A stretch of 64,000 nt of DNA from Paractinoplanes rishiriensis. GTDB lineage: Bacteria; Actinomycetota; Actinomycetes; Mycobacteriales; Micromonosporaceae. The stretch is from positions 1 through 64,000 of the forward strand of contig NZ_BOMV01000061.1 of assembly GCF_016862375.1 (NCBI RefSeq), read 5' to 3'. Position numbers and translations under genes: made by a program. Positions 16,401-25,113 of this stretch are shown piece after piece (position 1 is the stretch's first letter; every line of letters begins with the position of its first letter). A model generated the notes under the pieces. That model was not told the DNA's origin. It ran no database searches and worked only from the letters and a program-made list of their open reading frames with translations.

Positions 16401-17301
16401 CCGCTTCGCCGTCTCGATCGACGGCCGCGACCTGGAGCTTTCCAACCTCGACAAGCTGATGTACCCGGCCGCGGGCTTCACCAAGGGCGAGGTCATCGAC
16501 TACTACACCCGGATCGCGCCGGTGCTCCTGCCACACCTGGAGGGCCGGGCCGTCACCCGGATCCGCTATCCCAACGGGGTCGATGGCGCGCATTTCTTCG
16601 AAAAGAACAAACCCGGGGGTACGCCGAACTGGGTGCACCTGGAGACGCTGCCGGTGCCGGGATCCACCAAGAGCCGGGAGACCATCGACTTCGTAGTGGT
16701 GGACGACCTGCCGACGCTGGTCTGGCTCGCCAACCTGGCCGCGCTGGAACTGCACACCCCGCAGTGGCGGATCGGTGCCGACCCGGATCTGCTGGTGGTC
16801 GACCTGGATCCGGGCGCGCCGGCGGCGTTGCGGGAGTGCTGCGCGGTGGCCGTGCTGATGCGCGACCGGCTGGCCGAGGACGGCGTGGCGGCGTACCCGA
16901 AAACCTCCGGCAAGAAGGGCATGCAGCTGTGCTGCCCGATCTCCGGCACGCAGGGTGCCGAGGTGGTTTCCGGGTACGCGAAACGGGTCGCCGAGGAGTT
17001 GCAGGCCATGGTGCCCGGCTCGATCACGGCGCGGATGGCCAAGGCGGTGCGGCCCGGCAAGATCTTCATCGACTGGAGCCAGAACGCGGCGGCCAAGACC
17101 ACGGTGACGCCGTACTCGCTGCGCGCGCAGGAGTTCCCGACCGTGTCCACGCCGCTGACCTGGGACGAGGTGGAGGCGGTGGCGACCGGGGCCGAGGAGC
17201 CGCGGCACTACCGGGCGGACGAGGTGCTGGCGCGGGTCGAGGAGCACGGCGACCTGCTGGCGGACCTGCTGACGCCCGGCCCGGCGGTACCCGAGTCCTG
17301 A
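16390..17301 (+). CDS. LigD-type polymerase/primase domain protein
   Basis: A 303-residue archaeo-eukaryotic-primase-type polymerase. It has LSNLDKLMYPAAGFTKGEVI near the start, the catalytic Asp pair in VVDLDPG (Asp138, Asp140), TSGKKGMQ at about 172-179 and FIDWSQN with a further Asp. In LigD this domain fills gaps and adds ribonucleotides at breaks held by Ku. Here it is a separate protein whose ATG overlaps the ligase gene, so the two are made together. The family's usual length as a stand-alone protein is about 300 residues, so it is complete. Confidence 0.92.
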   Translation: MAPDRFAVSIDGRDLELSNLDKLMYPAAGFTKGEVIDYYTRIAPVLLPHLEGRAVTRIRYPNGVDGAHFFEKNKPGGTPNWVHLETLPVPGSTKSRETIDFVVVDDLPTLVWLANLAALELHTPQWRIGADPDLLVVDLDPGAPAALRECCAVAVLMRDRLAEDGVAAYPKTSGKKGMQLCCPISGTQGAEVVSGYAKRVAEELQAMVPGSITARMAKAVRPGKIFIDWSQNAAAKTTVTPYSLRAQEFPTVSTPLTWDEVEAVATGAEEPRHYRADEVLARVEEHGDLLADLLTPGPAVPES

Positions 17302-17333
17302 GCGGCTGGCGCGGCTCTGCTTTCGTCGTCGGC

Positions 17334-17831
17334 ATGGTCGACACGGTTGTCATCTGGAACGTCGTCACCGCACCGGCCACCCTGGCCGTGCTGGCGGCGA
17401 CGCTTCTGCTCGCGTGGCCGCTGGGCCGGCGGCGTGGCCGCGCCGGAGTGCTCTTCGTGCTGGTGTTCGGCGGCATCCTGGCGGCCACCGCGACGACCAC
17501 CCCGGCCTATCCGGCGGCCAGCGGCGTCGAACCCTACCTGGCCGGCTTCGGGAGTCCCGGCTACCTGTTCGGCGGCTTCGGCAGCAACCTCGAGCGGCTC
17601 GCGAACATCGGCCTCTATCTGCCGCTCGGGCTGATCGGCACGCTGCTGTGGGCGCGTCCGGTCACCGTGCTGGCCGGCTGCGCGGGGCTGAGCTTCCTGC
17701 TGGAGGCGTGGCAGGGTCTGATCGGCCGGAGCGGGGACGCCGTGGACGTCGTACACAACACCGTGGGCGCCCTGGTCGGGGTGCTGATCGCTCGGGGGTG
17801 GACCTACCTTGCGTCGCAAGGTACTGTGTGA
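17334..17831 (+). CDS. VanZ-like membrane protein
   Basis: A 165-residue protein with about five membrane segments. The block NLERLANIGLYLPLGLIGTLLW followed by EAWQGLIGRSGDAVDVVHNT is the VanZ signature (N-x-LLFxPLG and the S/R-x-x-D-x-x-D-x-x-x-N pattern). VanZ-like proteins affect glycopeptide or lipoglycopeptide tolerance in some bacteria, but most have no known role. No vanRSHAX genes are present. The ATG is 32 bases after the polymerase stop. Its last 27 bases contain the PadR operator and promoter. Confidence 0.85.
   Translation: MVDTVVIWNVVTAPATLAVLAATLLLAWPLGRRRGRAGVLFVLVFGGILAATATTTPAYPAASGVEPYLAGFGSPGYLFGGFGSNLERLANIGLYLPLGLIGTLLWARPVTVLAGCAGLSFLLEAWQGLIGRSGDAVDVVHNTVGALVGVLIARGWTYLASQGTV
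17805..17823. promoter_or_regulatory. 19-bp palindrome, probable PadR operator
   Basis: TACCTTGCGTCGCAAGGTA is a perfect inverted repeat around a central T. It overlaps the 3' end of the VanZ gene and abuts the -10 box TACTGT (17822-17827), which lies 7 bases before the PadR ATG. This placement fits autorepression of a leaderless padR-DUF1700 operon. Confidence 0.7.
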
Positions 17832-17834
17832 CGC

Positions 17835-18179
17835 ATGGCAGACGTCGGGCAGTTGTCGACCGGCCTGCGGCGCGGGACGCTCGAGTTCTGCGTGCTGGCC
17901 ATGGTGGAGCACGAGGATCGCTACGGCACCGAGATCGTCCGCCGCTTCGGCGAGGAGCCAAATCTGGCGGCCGGCGAGGGCACGATCTATCCGCTGCTGT
18001 CCCGGTTGCGCCGGGTCGGCTGGCTGGACAGCAAGTGGGCGGAGTCGCCGTCCGGGCCGCCGCGGCGCTATTACGGGCTGACCACCGCCGGCCGATCGGC
18101 ACTGGAGCACTTCCGCACCGAATGGGTTTCGTTTCGACAGACCGTCGACCGTCTTGTGGGAACCGGTGAGGCCGCATGA
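17835..18179 (+). CDS. PadR family regulator
   Basis: A 114-residue winged-helix regulator: TLEFCVLAMVEHEDRYGTEI, GEGTIYPLLSRLRRVGWLDS, and PPRRYYGLTTAGRSALEHF, the standard PadR order. It is coupled by an ATGA overlap to a membrane protein with a DUF1700-like N-terminus, a common pair in Gram-positive bacteria in which PadR represses both genes. The palindrome at 17805 is the likely site. Confidence 0.92.
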   Translation: MADVGQLSTGLRRGTLEFCVLAMVEHEDRYGTEIVRRFGEEPNLAAGEGTIYPLLSRLRRVGWLDSKWAESPSGPPRRYYGLTTAGRSALEHFRTEWVSFRQTVDRLVGTGEAA

Positions 18180-18619
18180 AGACCAAGCACACCGACGTCG
18201 TCGCGGAATACCTGCACGAGGTCGACCAGCGCCTGGCCGGGTTGCCCGTGCTGCAGCGCCGCGAACTGCTCGCCGACCTGCGCGCGCACATCGAGACCGA
18301 GCGGGCCGAGCGCAACCTGCGCACCGAGGGCGAGCTGATCGAGGTGCTCGAGCGGCTGGGCAGCCCCGAGGTGGTCGCGGCCGCCGCGCACGAGGAGGCC
18401 GGCACCCGGCCGGCGCCGGTTGCTCCGCCGCAGCGGTCCTACTGGCCGTGGGTGGCGCTTGCCGGCGGCGTGCTGGTCGTGCTTTTCCTGTGTTTCGGCG
18501 CGTTCTTCATGGCCCGGGGGGCGAGCAGCGGGCCGGTGCAGGCGCCGGCCCCGGCCGTGACGGCGCCGCCCCAGCCGGAGGCGGGCGTCTCGGCACCGGT
18601 GCCGACGCCGACCGGCTAA
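18176..18619 (+). CDS. DUF1700/HAAS-type membrane protein
   Basis: A 147-residue protein. Residues 1-75 (EYLHEVDQRLAGLPVLQRRE, ELIEVLERLGSPEVVA) form the short helical DUF1700/HAAS module that follows PadR in many operons. One membrane helix at about residues 84-106 is followed by a Pro/Ala-rich outer tail. It may relay an envelope state to the PadR regulator, which is an inference from the pairing. It ends eight bases before the convergent XPB gene. Confidence 0.8.
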   Translation: MKTKHTDVVAEYLHEVDQRLAGLPVLQRRELLADLRAHIETERAERNLRTEGELIEVLERLGSPEVVAAAAHEEAGTRPAPVAPPQRSYWPWVALAGGVLVVLFLCFGAFFMARGASSGPVQAPAPAVTAPPQPEAGVSAPVPTPTG

Positions 18620-18626
18620 TAGTCGA

Positions 18627-20288
18627 TCAGTCGATCTGCGGCAGCGGCGGGCCGAGCACGTCGTCCGCGTCCACGATGGTGTACGCGTACCCCTGCTCGG
18701 CCAGGAACCGCTGCCGGTGCGCGGCGTACTCGGTGTCGATCGTGTCGCGGGAGACCACGGTGTAGAAGTGCGCCTGCCGGCCGTCCCCCTTCGGCCGCAG
18801 CACCCGGCCGAGCCGCTGTGCCTCCTCCTGCCGGGAGCCGAACGTGCCGGACACCTGGATCGCCACCGCGGCCTCGGGCAGGTCGATCGAGAAGTTGCCG
18901 ACCTTGGACAGGACCAGGGTGTGCAGCTCGCCCGACCGGAACGCGTCGAACAGCCGTTCCCGCTCCTTGTTGGTGGTGGCGCCCTGCACGATCGGCGCGT
19001 CCAGGAACTCGCCCAGCTCGTGCAACTGGTCGATGTAGGCGCCGATGACCAGAACCTGCTCGCCGGGGTGCCGGTTGAGCAGCGCCTTGACCACCGGCAG
19101 CTTGGTGCGCGCGGTAGCGGCCACCCGGTAGCGCTCCTCGGCCTCGGTCACCGCGTACGCCATCCGCTCGGCCTCGGTGAGCGTCACCCGCACCTCGACG
19201 CACTCGGCCGGGGCTATCCAGCCCTGCGCCTCGATGTCCTTCCACGGCGCGTCGTAGCGTTTCGGGCCGATCAGCGAGAACACGTCGCCCTCCCGGCCGT
19301 CCTCGCGCACCAGCGTGGCGGTCAGCCCGAGCCGGCGGCGGGCCTGCAGGTCGGCGGTGAACCGGAAGATCGGCGCCGGCAGCAGGTGCACCTCGTCGTA
19401 GATGACCAGGCCCCAGTCCCGGGCGCCGAACAGGTCGAGGTGGGTGAACGTGCCGCTGCGGCGCGAGGTGAGCACCTGGTAGGTCGCGATGGTGACCGGG
19501 CGGATCTCCTTGCGCTCGCCGCTGTATTCGCCGATCTCCTCCTCGGTGAGTGAGGTGCGGGCGATCAGCTCGCGTTTCCACTGCCGGCCGGCCACCGTGT
19601 TGGTGACCAGGATCAGGGTGGTGGCCTTGGCGGTGGCCATCGCGGCCGCGCCGACCAGCGTCTTGCCGGCGCCGCAGGGCAGCACCACCACGCCGGAACC
19701 GCCGGCCCAGAAGCCGTCGACCGCCTCCTGCTGGTAGGACCGCAGGGTCCAGCCGTTCTGCGCGAGCTCGATCTCGTGCGCCTCGCCGTCCACGTAACCG
19801 GCCAGGTCCTCGGCCGGCCAGCCCAGCTTGAGCAGCGCCTGCTTGAGCCGGCCGCGCTCGGACGGGTGCACCGCGATGGTCTCGTCGTCGAGCCTGGCGC
19901 CGAGCATGCCGGCCAGCTTCTTGGACTTGGCCACCTCGATCAGCACGATCTTGTCGAGGCCGCGCAGCACGAGGCCGTGCACCGGATCGTTGGCCAGCTG
20001 GAGCCGCCCGTACCGGTCCATGGTCTCGGCCACGTCGACCAGCAGCGCGTGCGGTACCGGGTACCGTGAGAACTTGATCAGCGAGTCGACCACGCTCTCC
20101 GCGTCGTGGCCGGCGGCCCGCGCGTTCCACAGGCCCAGCGGGGTCAGGCGGTAGGTGTGCACGTGCTCGGGGGAGCGCTCCAGCTCGGCGAACGGCGCGA
20201 TCGCCATCCGGCAGGCCTGCGCGTCGGGGTGGTCAACCTCCAGCAGCAGTGTTTTGTCCGACTGCACGATCAGTGGTCCGGAGCTCAC
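18627..20288 (-). CDS. XPB-type DNA repair helicase
   Basis: A 553-residue superfamily 2 helicase with XPB features: an N-terminal region before ARAAGHDAESVVDSLIKFSR, Walker A PCGAGKTLVG, the DEVH box YDEVHLLPAP, GLTATLVREDGREGD, and the C-terminal RecA motif EEAQRLGRVLRPKGDGR. It should translocate on DNA 3' to 5' with ATP; bacterial XPB proteins are linked to repair, though in vivo roles remain unclear. The GTG at 20288 follows GGGAGACGACGG. The minus-strand order with the next gene resembles mycobacterial Rv0861c-Rv0862c. Confidence 0.92.
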   Translation of the reverse strand: MSSGPLIVQSDKTLLLEVDHPDAQACRMAIAPFAELERSPEHVHTYRLTPLGLWNARAAGHDAESVVDSLIKFSRYPVPHALLVDVAETMDRYGRLQLANDPVHGLVLRGLDKIVLIEVAKSKKLAGMLGARLDDETIAVHPSERGRLKQALLKLGWPAEDLAGYVDGEAHEIELAQNGWTLRSYQQEAVDGFWAGGSGVVVLPCGAGKTLVGAAAMATAKATTLILVTNTVAGRQWKRELIARTSLTEEEIGEYSGERKEIRPVTIATYQVLTSRRSGTFTHLDLFGARDWGLVIYDEVHLLPAPIFRFTADLQARRRLGLTATLVREDGREGDVFSLIGPKRYDAPWKDIEAQGWIAPAECVEVRVTLTEAERMAYAVTEAEERYRVAATARTKLPVVKALLNRHPGEQVLVIGAYIDQLHELGEFLDAPIVQGATTNKERERLFDAFRSGELHTLVLSKVGNFSIDLPEAAVAIQVSGTFGSRQEEAQRLGRVLRPKGDGRQAHFYTVVSRDTIDTEYAAHRQRFLAEQGYAYTIVDADDVLGPPLPQID

Positions 20289-20385
20289 CCGTCGTCTCCC
20301 TTTCCCGCGAACGCCGACCCTCCAGTTTGCCACGCGAATTCGCATGCAACCGGCCCCGCGGTTTCTCCGTTTAACCGAACACACA

Positions 20386-20427
20386 GGCGGGTCGCGCGGC
20401 GGGGACTTCGGGGGCGTGCGACCCGCC
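20386..20427 (-). terminator. Hairpin after the helicase-associated gene
   Basis: GGCGGGTCGC (20386-20395) pairs perfectly with GCGACCCGCC (20418-20427). It overlaps the stop of the upstream minus-strand gene by a base and sits 98 bases before the XPB start, so it may reduce read-through between the two. No T run follows. Confidence 0.5.
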
Positions 20428-22865
20428 TATTCGGGCTCCTCCGGGACGGCCGCGGTGATCCGATGCAGTGCGAACGTGTGCAGCGTCTCGGTGCGCTCGT
20501 CCTCGGCCCGCAGGTAACCGGCGCTCAGCGACACCGGGCGGACCAGCCGGGACAGGGTGGCGCCGTGCGAGTCGACGTAGCCGACCCAGACCCGGGCCTT
20601 TTCCCGGACCGCCTGCTGCAGCACCGCCATGGCCTCGCCGTGCCGCTGCACCGCGGTGAGGTTGGTGACGCTCTGCCCGTTCGCGGCGCGCACGGTGACC
20701 GGGGCACGCCGGGCCGCGCGAGTGGCGATGTCGCCGCGCCGGATCTGTTCGACCACCCCGGCCAGCCGGGGTCCGGCCAGCATCGGGGGTCCGGCCTGCT
20801 CGATCACCCGAGCTCCGAGGGAGGTACGCGCGGGAGCGCGCCGGACCTTGGGCCGGGACAGCACGGCCGCGCCACCGGCGTCCTCGGCGACCGGGGCGAA
20901 GCCGGCCTCCCGCAGCGCGCCCAGCAGCCGGCCCACCTGCACCGGGCTGACCAGCACGGTGGCCGCGATCTGGCGCAGGTTGAGCACCGACAGCCGCCTG
21001 TCGGCCAGCACCTCGGCGATCAGCGCCTCGTCGTCGCTGCGCAGGTAGGAACCGGCGGAACCGGCGCGCAGGCCACCGTGCCGGCGAGCGGCGTCGTCGA
21101 TCATGTACGACAGGGTCTGCGGCACCGGGGTGCGGGACCGGCGCTTGAACAGGTTGTGCAGGTCGGTCGCGGTGTAGCCGACGTCGAGCGCCCGGCGCAC
21201 GCTGGGCGCGGTCACCCGGAACACGCTGGCCCCGCCGGCCGACTCCGGCTCGGCGATCACGTCCAGTTCGGCGGCCAACTCGGGCTCGGGCGGGCCGGGC
21301 ACCACCACCGACAGGTCGGCCTGCACCAGGATGTGGTCGACCGGCGCGGGCAGCAGGCCGTCCAGGGTGCGCACCGCGTCGTGCGTCGGCGTCCGGGTGC
21401 CGGGGCGGACGCCGAGCGGGTCGTCGCTGTCGGCGTCGATCCGCTCGGCGTCCGGCAACAACAGGCGGGCGTACGAGGTGAGCGCGCCCAGCGCGGTGAC
21501 GCCGAGCAGCGCGGCACCGGCCAGCGCGTCGCGGTGTGCCGCCTCCCGGCCCCGGGCCCGGCGCGGCGCCTGCCAGGCGAGCAGTTCGAGCACCTCGTCG
21601 GCGGTCGGCGCGGTGCCCGGCTCGAGGTCGGCGAGCACCAGCAGGGCGTCCCGGCGGGCCTGTGGCGCGCCGGCCCGCTCCGCCTCGGGGGCGAGCGCGT
21701 TGATCGGCCGGTCCCGCTCGTCGCGCTTGCCGACCAGGCCCGGCTGCCGGGTCATGGTCAGCCAGGCCCGCACCAGGGTGTGCCAGCGCTGCGCGATGCT
21801 GAGCGCCCGCCACAGGTCGAACGCGCCGGTCGGCAGGAAGATCTCGTCGACCGCGCCGCCGGCCCGGCTCACCGTGACCGAGCGGGACGAGCCGCTCGCG
21901 TCCGCCTCGCCGAGCAGCCCGGCCGCGTATGCGATCTCCAGAAGCAGGCCGGTGCCGGACTCGTCGAGATTGGTGGCCCGGGACAGCCGGCGCAACTCGC
22001 GGACGCCGAGACCGCCGGCCCGCAGCACCGGCGCGGGCTCCGCACCCAGCGCCTCGAGCAGCGACTCGGTGCTGCGGACGGCCTCCATCACCTGCCCGGC
22101 ACCGGCCGAGTTGACCGATTTCGGGTCGCGCGCGGTGCCCTCCGGGATCGGCGGGAACGGGCGCAGCACGCCGAGCGGGCCGCTGTCCCGGCGCAGCAGC
22201 ATGCCCACCTCGCGGGGCAGTTCGACCAGCTCGCCGTCCGGCCGCGGGGACCGGCCGGCCTCGGTGATCGGCACCAGGATGTGCTGCTCGACCAGCCAGC
22301 GCACCGGCTCGGCCACGGCGTCCCGGCCGAGCGCGCCGATCGGCGGCCCGGCGGCCAGCCGGTCGAGCACGGCGCGGGCGGCCGGCGGCGCGGCCAGCAC
22401 GGTGCGGCGCAGCTTGGCCCGGTCGGTGCAGAGCGCGGCAGCCTGCGAGTCGAGGAAGTCGGCGGGCCGGCCCAGGCCGGCCGGGTAGGGCGAGGTGACC
22501 TCGTCGACGGCGCCGGCCACGTGCAGCGCGTCCTCGGGGCCGTGCAGCAGGAACCGGACCCGGAGCCGGTCGACGGCCACCCGTACGTCGTCGGGTGCGG
22601 CGCCGTCGGCCAGCTCGAGGATGGCGTCGAGCGAGCTCAGCGCGGTCGCGGCGGATCGGCTCAACCGGGCCGCGTCCAGGATCTGGAGGGTGAACTCGTC
22701 GAGGCCGTCCAGGCAGCGGGCGACCGACCCGCGGGATTGCGCCCGCACCGCCAGCGCCGAGACGTCGGCGGGCACGGGCACCACGAGATCCGGGCGTAGC
22801 TGGATGAGCGCGCCCAGCGCTTCGTCGGTGAGCGACCGTAGTTGATCGGCGAATGTGGTGGCCAT
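20427..22865 (-). CDS. Helicase-associated protein with C-terminal WYL domain
   Basis: An 812-residue protein. It starts MATTFADQLRSLTDEALGAL. A middle part (EVLELLAWQAPRR, then VDHILVQADLSVVVPG and FRVTAPSVRRALDVGYTATD) matches the XPB/Ssl2-like helicase-associated family. The last 80 residues (VLQQAVREKARVWVGYVDSH, RLVRPVSLSAGYLRAEDE, FALHRI) look like a WYL domain, which binds ligands or nucleic acid. It is upstream of the XPB gene on the same strand, so the two may work as one repair unit. The ATG at 22865 begins the family; the frame's 165-codon extension upstream is low-complexity. Confidence 0.85.
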   Translation of the reverse strand: MATTFADQLRSLTDEALGALIQLRPDLVVPVPADVSALAVRAQSRGSVARCLDGLDEFTLQILDAARLSRSAATALSSLDAILELADGAAPDDVRVAVDRLRVRFLLHGPEDALHVAGAVDEVTSPYPAGLGRPADFLDSQAAALCTDRAKLRRTVLAAPPAARAVLDRLAAGPPIGALGRDAVAEPVRWLVEQHILVPITEAGRSPRPDGELVELPREVGMLLRRDSGPLGVLRPFPPIPEGTARDPKSVNSAGAGQVMEAVRSTESLLEALGAEPAPVLRAGGLGVRELRRLSRATNLDESGTGLLLEIAYAAGLLGEADASGSSRSVTVSRAGGAVDEIFLPTGAFDLWRALSIAQRWHTLVRAWLTMTRQPGLVGKRDERDRPINALAPEAERAGAPQARRDALLVLADLEPGTAPTADEVLELLAWQAPRRARGREAAHRDALAGAALLGVTALGALTSYARLLLPDAERIDADSDDPLGVRPGTRTPTHDAVRTLDGLLPAPVDHILVQADLSVVVPGPPEPELAAELDVIAEPESAGGASVFRVTAPSVRRALDVGYTATDLHNLFKRRSRTPVPQTLSYMIDDAARRHGGLRAGSAGSYLRSDDEALIAEVLADRRLSVLNLRQIAATVLVSPVQVGRLLGALREAGFAPVAEDAGGAAVLSRPKVRRAPARTSLGARVIEQAGPPMLAGPRLAGVVEQIRRGDIATRAARRAPVTVRAANGQSVTNLTAVQRHGEAMAVLQQAVREKARVWVGYVDSHGATLSRLVRPVSLSAGYLRAEDERTETLHTFALHRITAAVPEEPE

Positions 22866-22960
22866 CGTTCTCAACGCTAGCCGCCGTGGGACGATATTGA
22901 GGTCCCCGGGCCGTGCGCTCGGGGCACACGGAACCGGACGTAACACTGAAGGGGAGACCA

Positions 22961-23164
22961 GTGGCCGCTCAGAACAAGTTGCCGGGTACCGACGTGCGGG
23001 GTGGCGCGGGCTCGCGCCAGACTCAGTCGGTCTCGACCGAGGGCCACCTGGCGGTGTCCGAGCTCCTCGCCGACCGGGCGGCCGCCCCGTCGCCGTTCGG
23101 GGACGACCAGACCTTCCCGCTGCCGGTGGACCGCCTGACCTACATCCCGTCCACGCCCGCGTGA
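22961..23164 (+). CDS. Small conserved actinobacterial protein
   Basis: A 67-residue protein starting with GTG behind AAGGGGAG. It has STEGHLAVSELLADR and ends FPLPVDRLTYIPSTPA. It diverges from the helicase-associated gene and its stop overlaps the GTG of the HAD gene. A small hypothetical occupies the similar position in Mycobacterium (Rv0863 next to Rv0862c); that homology is by position and size, not tested. No membrane segment or known domain. Confidence 0.65.
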   Translation: MAAQNKLPGTDVRGGAGSRQTQSVSTEGHLAVSELLADRAAAPSPFGDDQTFPLPVDRLTYIPSTPA

Positions 23165-23772
23165 GTGGAGCGGTCGGTTTCGATCTGGACATGACCCTGA
23201 TCGACTCCCGGCCGGGGATCCACGCGGCGTACCGGGCGCTGACCGCCCGCACCGGCGTCTTCGTCGACGCCGACCTGGCGGTCAGCCGGCTCGGTCCGCC
23301 GCTGCGTGCCGAGCTGGCCCACTGGTTCCCGGCCGCGCACGTCGAGGAGGCGGTGACCACCTACCGGGCGCTCTACCCGGACTTCGCGATCGCACCCACC
23401 GTGCCGATGCCCGGCGCGGTGGCGGCGCTCGAGGCCGTGCGCTCGCTGAGTCTGCGCACGGTGGTGGTGACCTCCAAAATCGGCCGGCTGGCCCGGCTAC
23501 ACCTCGACCACCTCGGCCTGGCCGTCGACGAACTTGCCGGTGACCTGTTCGCCGAGGGCAAGGCGGCGGCGCTGACCGAGCACGGGGTGCGGTGGTATGT
23601 CGGAGATCACGTCGGGGACATGGTGGCCGCGCGCATGGCAGGCGTACCCGGCATCGGGGTGGCGTCCGGACCGTGCTCGGCGGATGAATTGAGCGCGGCC
23701 GGCGCGGCGTACGTGCTCCCGGATCTCACCGCGTTTCCGGGTCTGCTGGGTCAGATTGCAGTTGGGCCGTAG
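23161..23772 (+). CDS. HAD-family phosphatase
   Basis: A 203-residue haloacid dehalogenase hydrolase. Motif I is VGFDLDMTLIDS with the nucleophilic Asp, motif II VVVTSK, the Lys of motif III lies in AEGKAAAL, and motif IV is YVGDHVGDMVAA. The cap is helical, as in phosphoglycolate-phosphatase-like members. The substrate is not predictable. The GTG start overlaps the stop of the small protein before it (GTGA), so translation is coupled. Confidence 0.87.
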   Translation: MSGAVGFDLDMTLIDSRPGIHAAYRALTARTGVFVDADLAVSRLGPPLRAELAHWFPAAHVEEAVTTYRALYPDFAIAPTVPMPGAVAALEAVRSLSLRTVVVTSKIGRLARLHLDHLGLAVDELAGDLFAEGKAAALTEHGVRWYVGDHVGDMVAARMAGVPGIGVASGPCSADELSAAGAAYVLPDLTAFPGLLGQIAVGP

Positions 23773-23834
23773 CCCGCGCCTTCAGTAGCCTTGCGGTGAG
23801 CGGTTGTTTCCATTGAGTGAAGTTGAGGTCAGCG

Positions 23835-24221
23835 GTGCCCACGGGTCGAGTGAAGTGGTACGACGCGGCGAAGGGATTCGGATTCGTCACCAGTGATGAG
23901 GGCGGTGACGTTTTCCTGCCCAAGGGTTCGCTACCGGCGGGGGTGGCGGAACTGAAAACCGGCCAGCGCGTCGAGTTCGGCGTGGTGGACAGCCGCAAGG
24001 GCGCCCAGGCCATGGGCGTCAAACTGATCGATGCGCCGCCGTCCCTGGCCGAGCTGCGCCGCCGCCCGGCCGACCAGCTGCACAGCATGATCGAAGACAT
24101 GATCAAGGTGCTGGAGCAGCAGGTGCAGCCGGGCCTGAGCCGGGGCCGTTACCCGGACAAAAAGACGGCGCAGACGATCGCGCAGGTCGTGCACGCGGTG
24201 GCCCGGGAGTTCGAGGTCTAG
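23835..24221 (+). CDS. Cold-shock protein with C-terminal extension
   Basis: A 128-residue protein. Residues 1-65 are a cold-shock domain (TGRVKWYDAAKGFGFVTSDE with RNP-1 KGFGFV, then DVFLPKGSL as RNP-2), which binds single-stranded RNA or DNA. The remaining 60 residues (SLAELRRRPADQLHSMIEDM, VVHAVAREFEV) are helical and absent from the 67-residue standard proteins, but similar extended forms are common in actinomycetes. The GTG at 23835 (VPTGRVKWYD) fits the family; the longer frame from 23817 is less likely. Confidence 0.88.
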   Translation: MPTGRVKWYDAAKGFGFVTSDEGGDVFLPKGSLPAGVAELKTGQRVEFGVVDSRKGAQAMGVKLIDAPPSLAELRRRPADQLHSMIEDMIKVLEQQVQPGLSRGRYPDKKTAQTIAQVVHAVAREFEV

Positions 24222-24229
24222 GTCCAGGT

Positions 24230-25042
24230 CTAGTTAAACGGTTTCACCGACGGCGTCAGACCCGCCGCCGCCGCACGCTGCAGGAGGGCGTCGGCGGCGG
24301 CGAGTCCGTCTCGGCCCAGTTCCAGGGTGAACTCGTTCACGTACAGCGCGATGTGCTGCTGCACCACCGCGGGATCCATCTCCTGGGCGTTGGCCAGGAT
24401 GAAGTCGCGGCTCGCCTCCGGGTTGGCCCAGGCCATGCTCACCGAGTTGCGGATCCACTCGGTGGCCTCGGCCGGATCGACCACGCCGCGCTTGGCCAGG
24501 ATCGCGCCGAGCGGGATCGGCAGGCCGGTGTCGGCCTCCCACCACTCGCCGAGGTCGGCCAGCGCGACCAGGCCGTGCTGCTGGTAGGTGAAGCGGGCCT
24601 CGTGGATCACCAGACCGGCGTCCCAGGTGCCGGCCGCGACGCCCGGCATGATCTCGTGGAACGGGACGACCTGGACGCGGGCCGGCGCGCGGTCGGCGGA
24701 CCAGAGGCGGAACAGCAGATAGGCGGTGGTGCGGTCGCCGGGCACGGCCACGGTCGCGCCGGCCACGTCCTGGCCGGCGTCGCGGGCCAGCACCAGCGGG
24801 CCGCAGCCACGGCCCAGGGCGCCGCCGGTGGGCAGCAGTTCGTAGTCGTCGAGAAGCCAGGGCAGCGCCGCGTAGCTCACCTTGACCAGGTCGAACTCGC
24901 CGCGCTCGGCCGCCGTGTTGGTCACGTCCACGTCCGCGAAGGTCAGGTTGACCTCGGGCGTGCCGGGGATGAGCCCGTGCACCAGGGCGTGGAAGACGAA
25001 CGTGTCATTGGGGCACGGGGATACCGCGAGTGAAAGCGCCAC
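24230..25042 (-). CDS. mqnD: MqnD, 1,4-dihydroxy-6-naphthoate synthase
   Basis: A 270-residue protein with SLAVSPCPNDTFVFHALVHG at the start, VDVTNTAAERGEFDLVKVSY, and GLPIPLGAILAKRG, matching MqnD. It converts cyclic de-hypoxanthine futalosine to 1,4-dihydroxy-6-naphthoate in the futalosine route to menaquinone. The GTG at 25042 starts the conserved region; an upstream extension is not family-like. It is 71 bases behind mqnB on the same strand. The other pathway genes (mqnA, mqnC, mqnE) are not in the window. Confidence 0.92.
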   Translation of the reverse strand: MALSLAVSPCPNDTFVFHALVHGLIPGTPEVNLTFADVDVTNTAAERGEFDLVKVSYAALPWLLDDYELLPTGGALGRGCGPLVLARDAGQDVAGATVAVPGDRTTAYLLFRLWSADRAPARVQVVPFHEIMPGVAAGTWDAGLVIHEARFTYQQHGLVALADLGEWWEADTGLPIPLGAILAKRGVVDPAEATEWIRNSVSMAWANPEASRDFILANAQEMDPAVVQQHIALYVNEFTLELGRDGLAAADALLQRAAAAGLTPSVKPFN

Positions 25043-25113
25043 GTCCGAAACGGTAGCCCCGCCAGAACCCTCCGGACCGGCGCGCCACCTGTCTCTCATC
25101 CCACAATGTGGGG

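Noticed and set aside
20106..22799. 897-codon plus-strand frame over the helicase-associated gene
   Set aside because: Composition is Gly/Arg/Gln-rich and typical of the reverse frame of a high-GC gene; the minus strand has clear domains.
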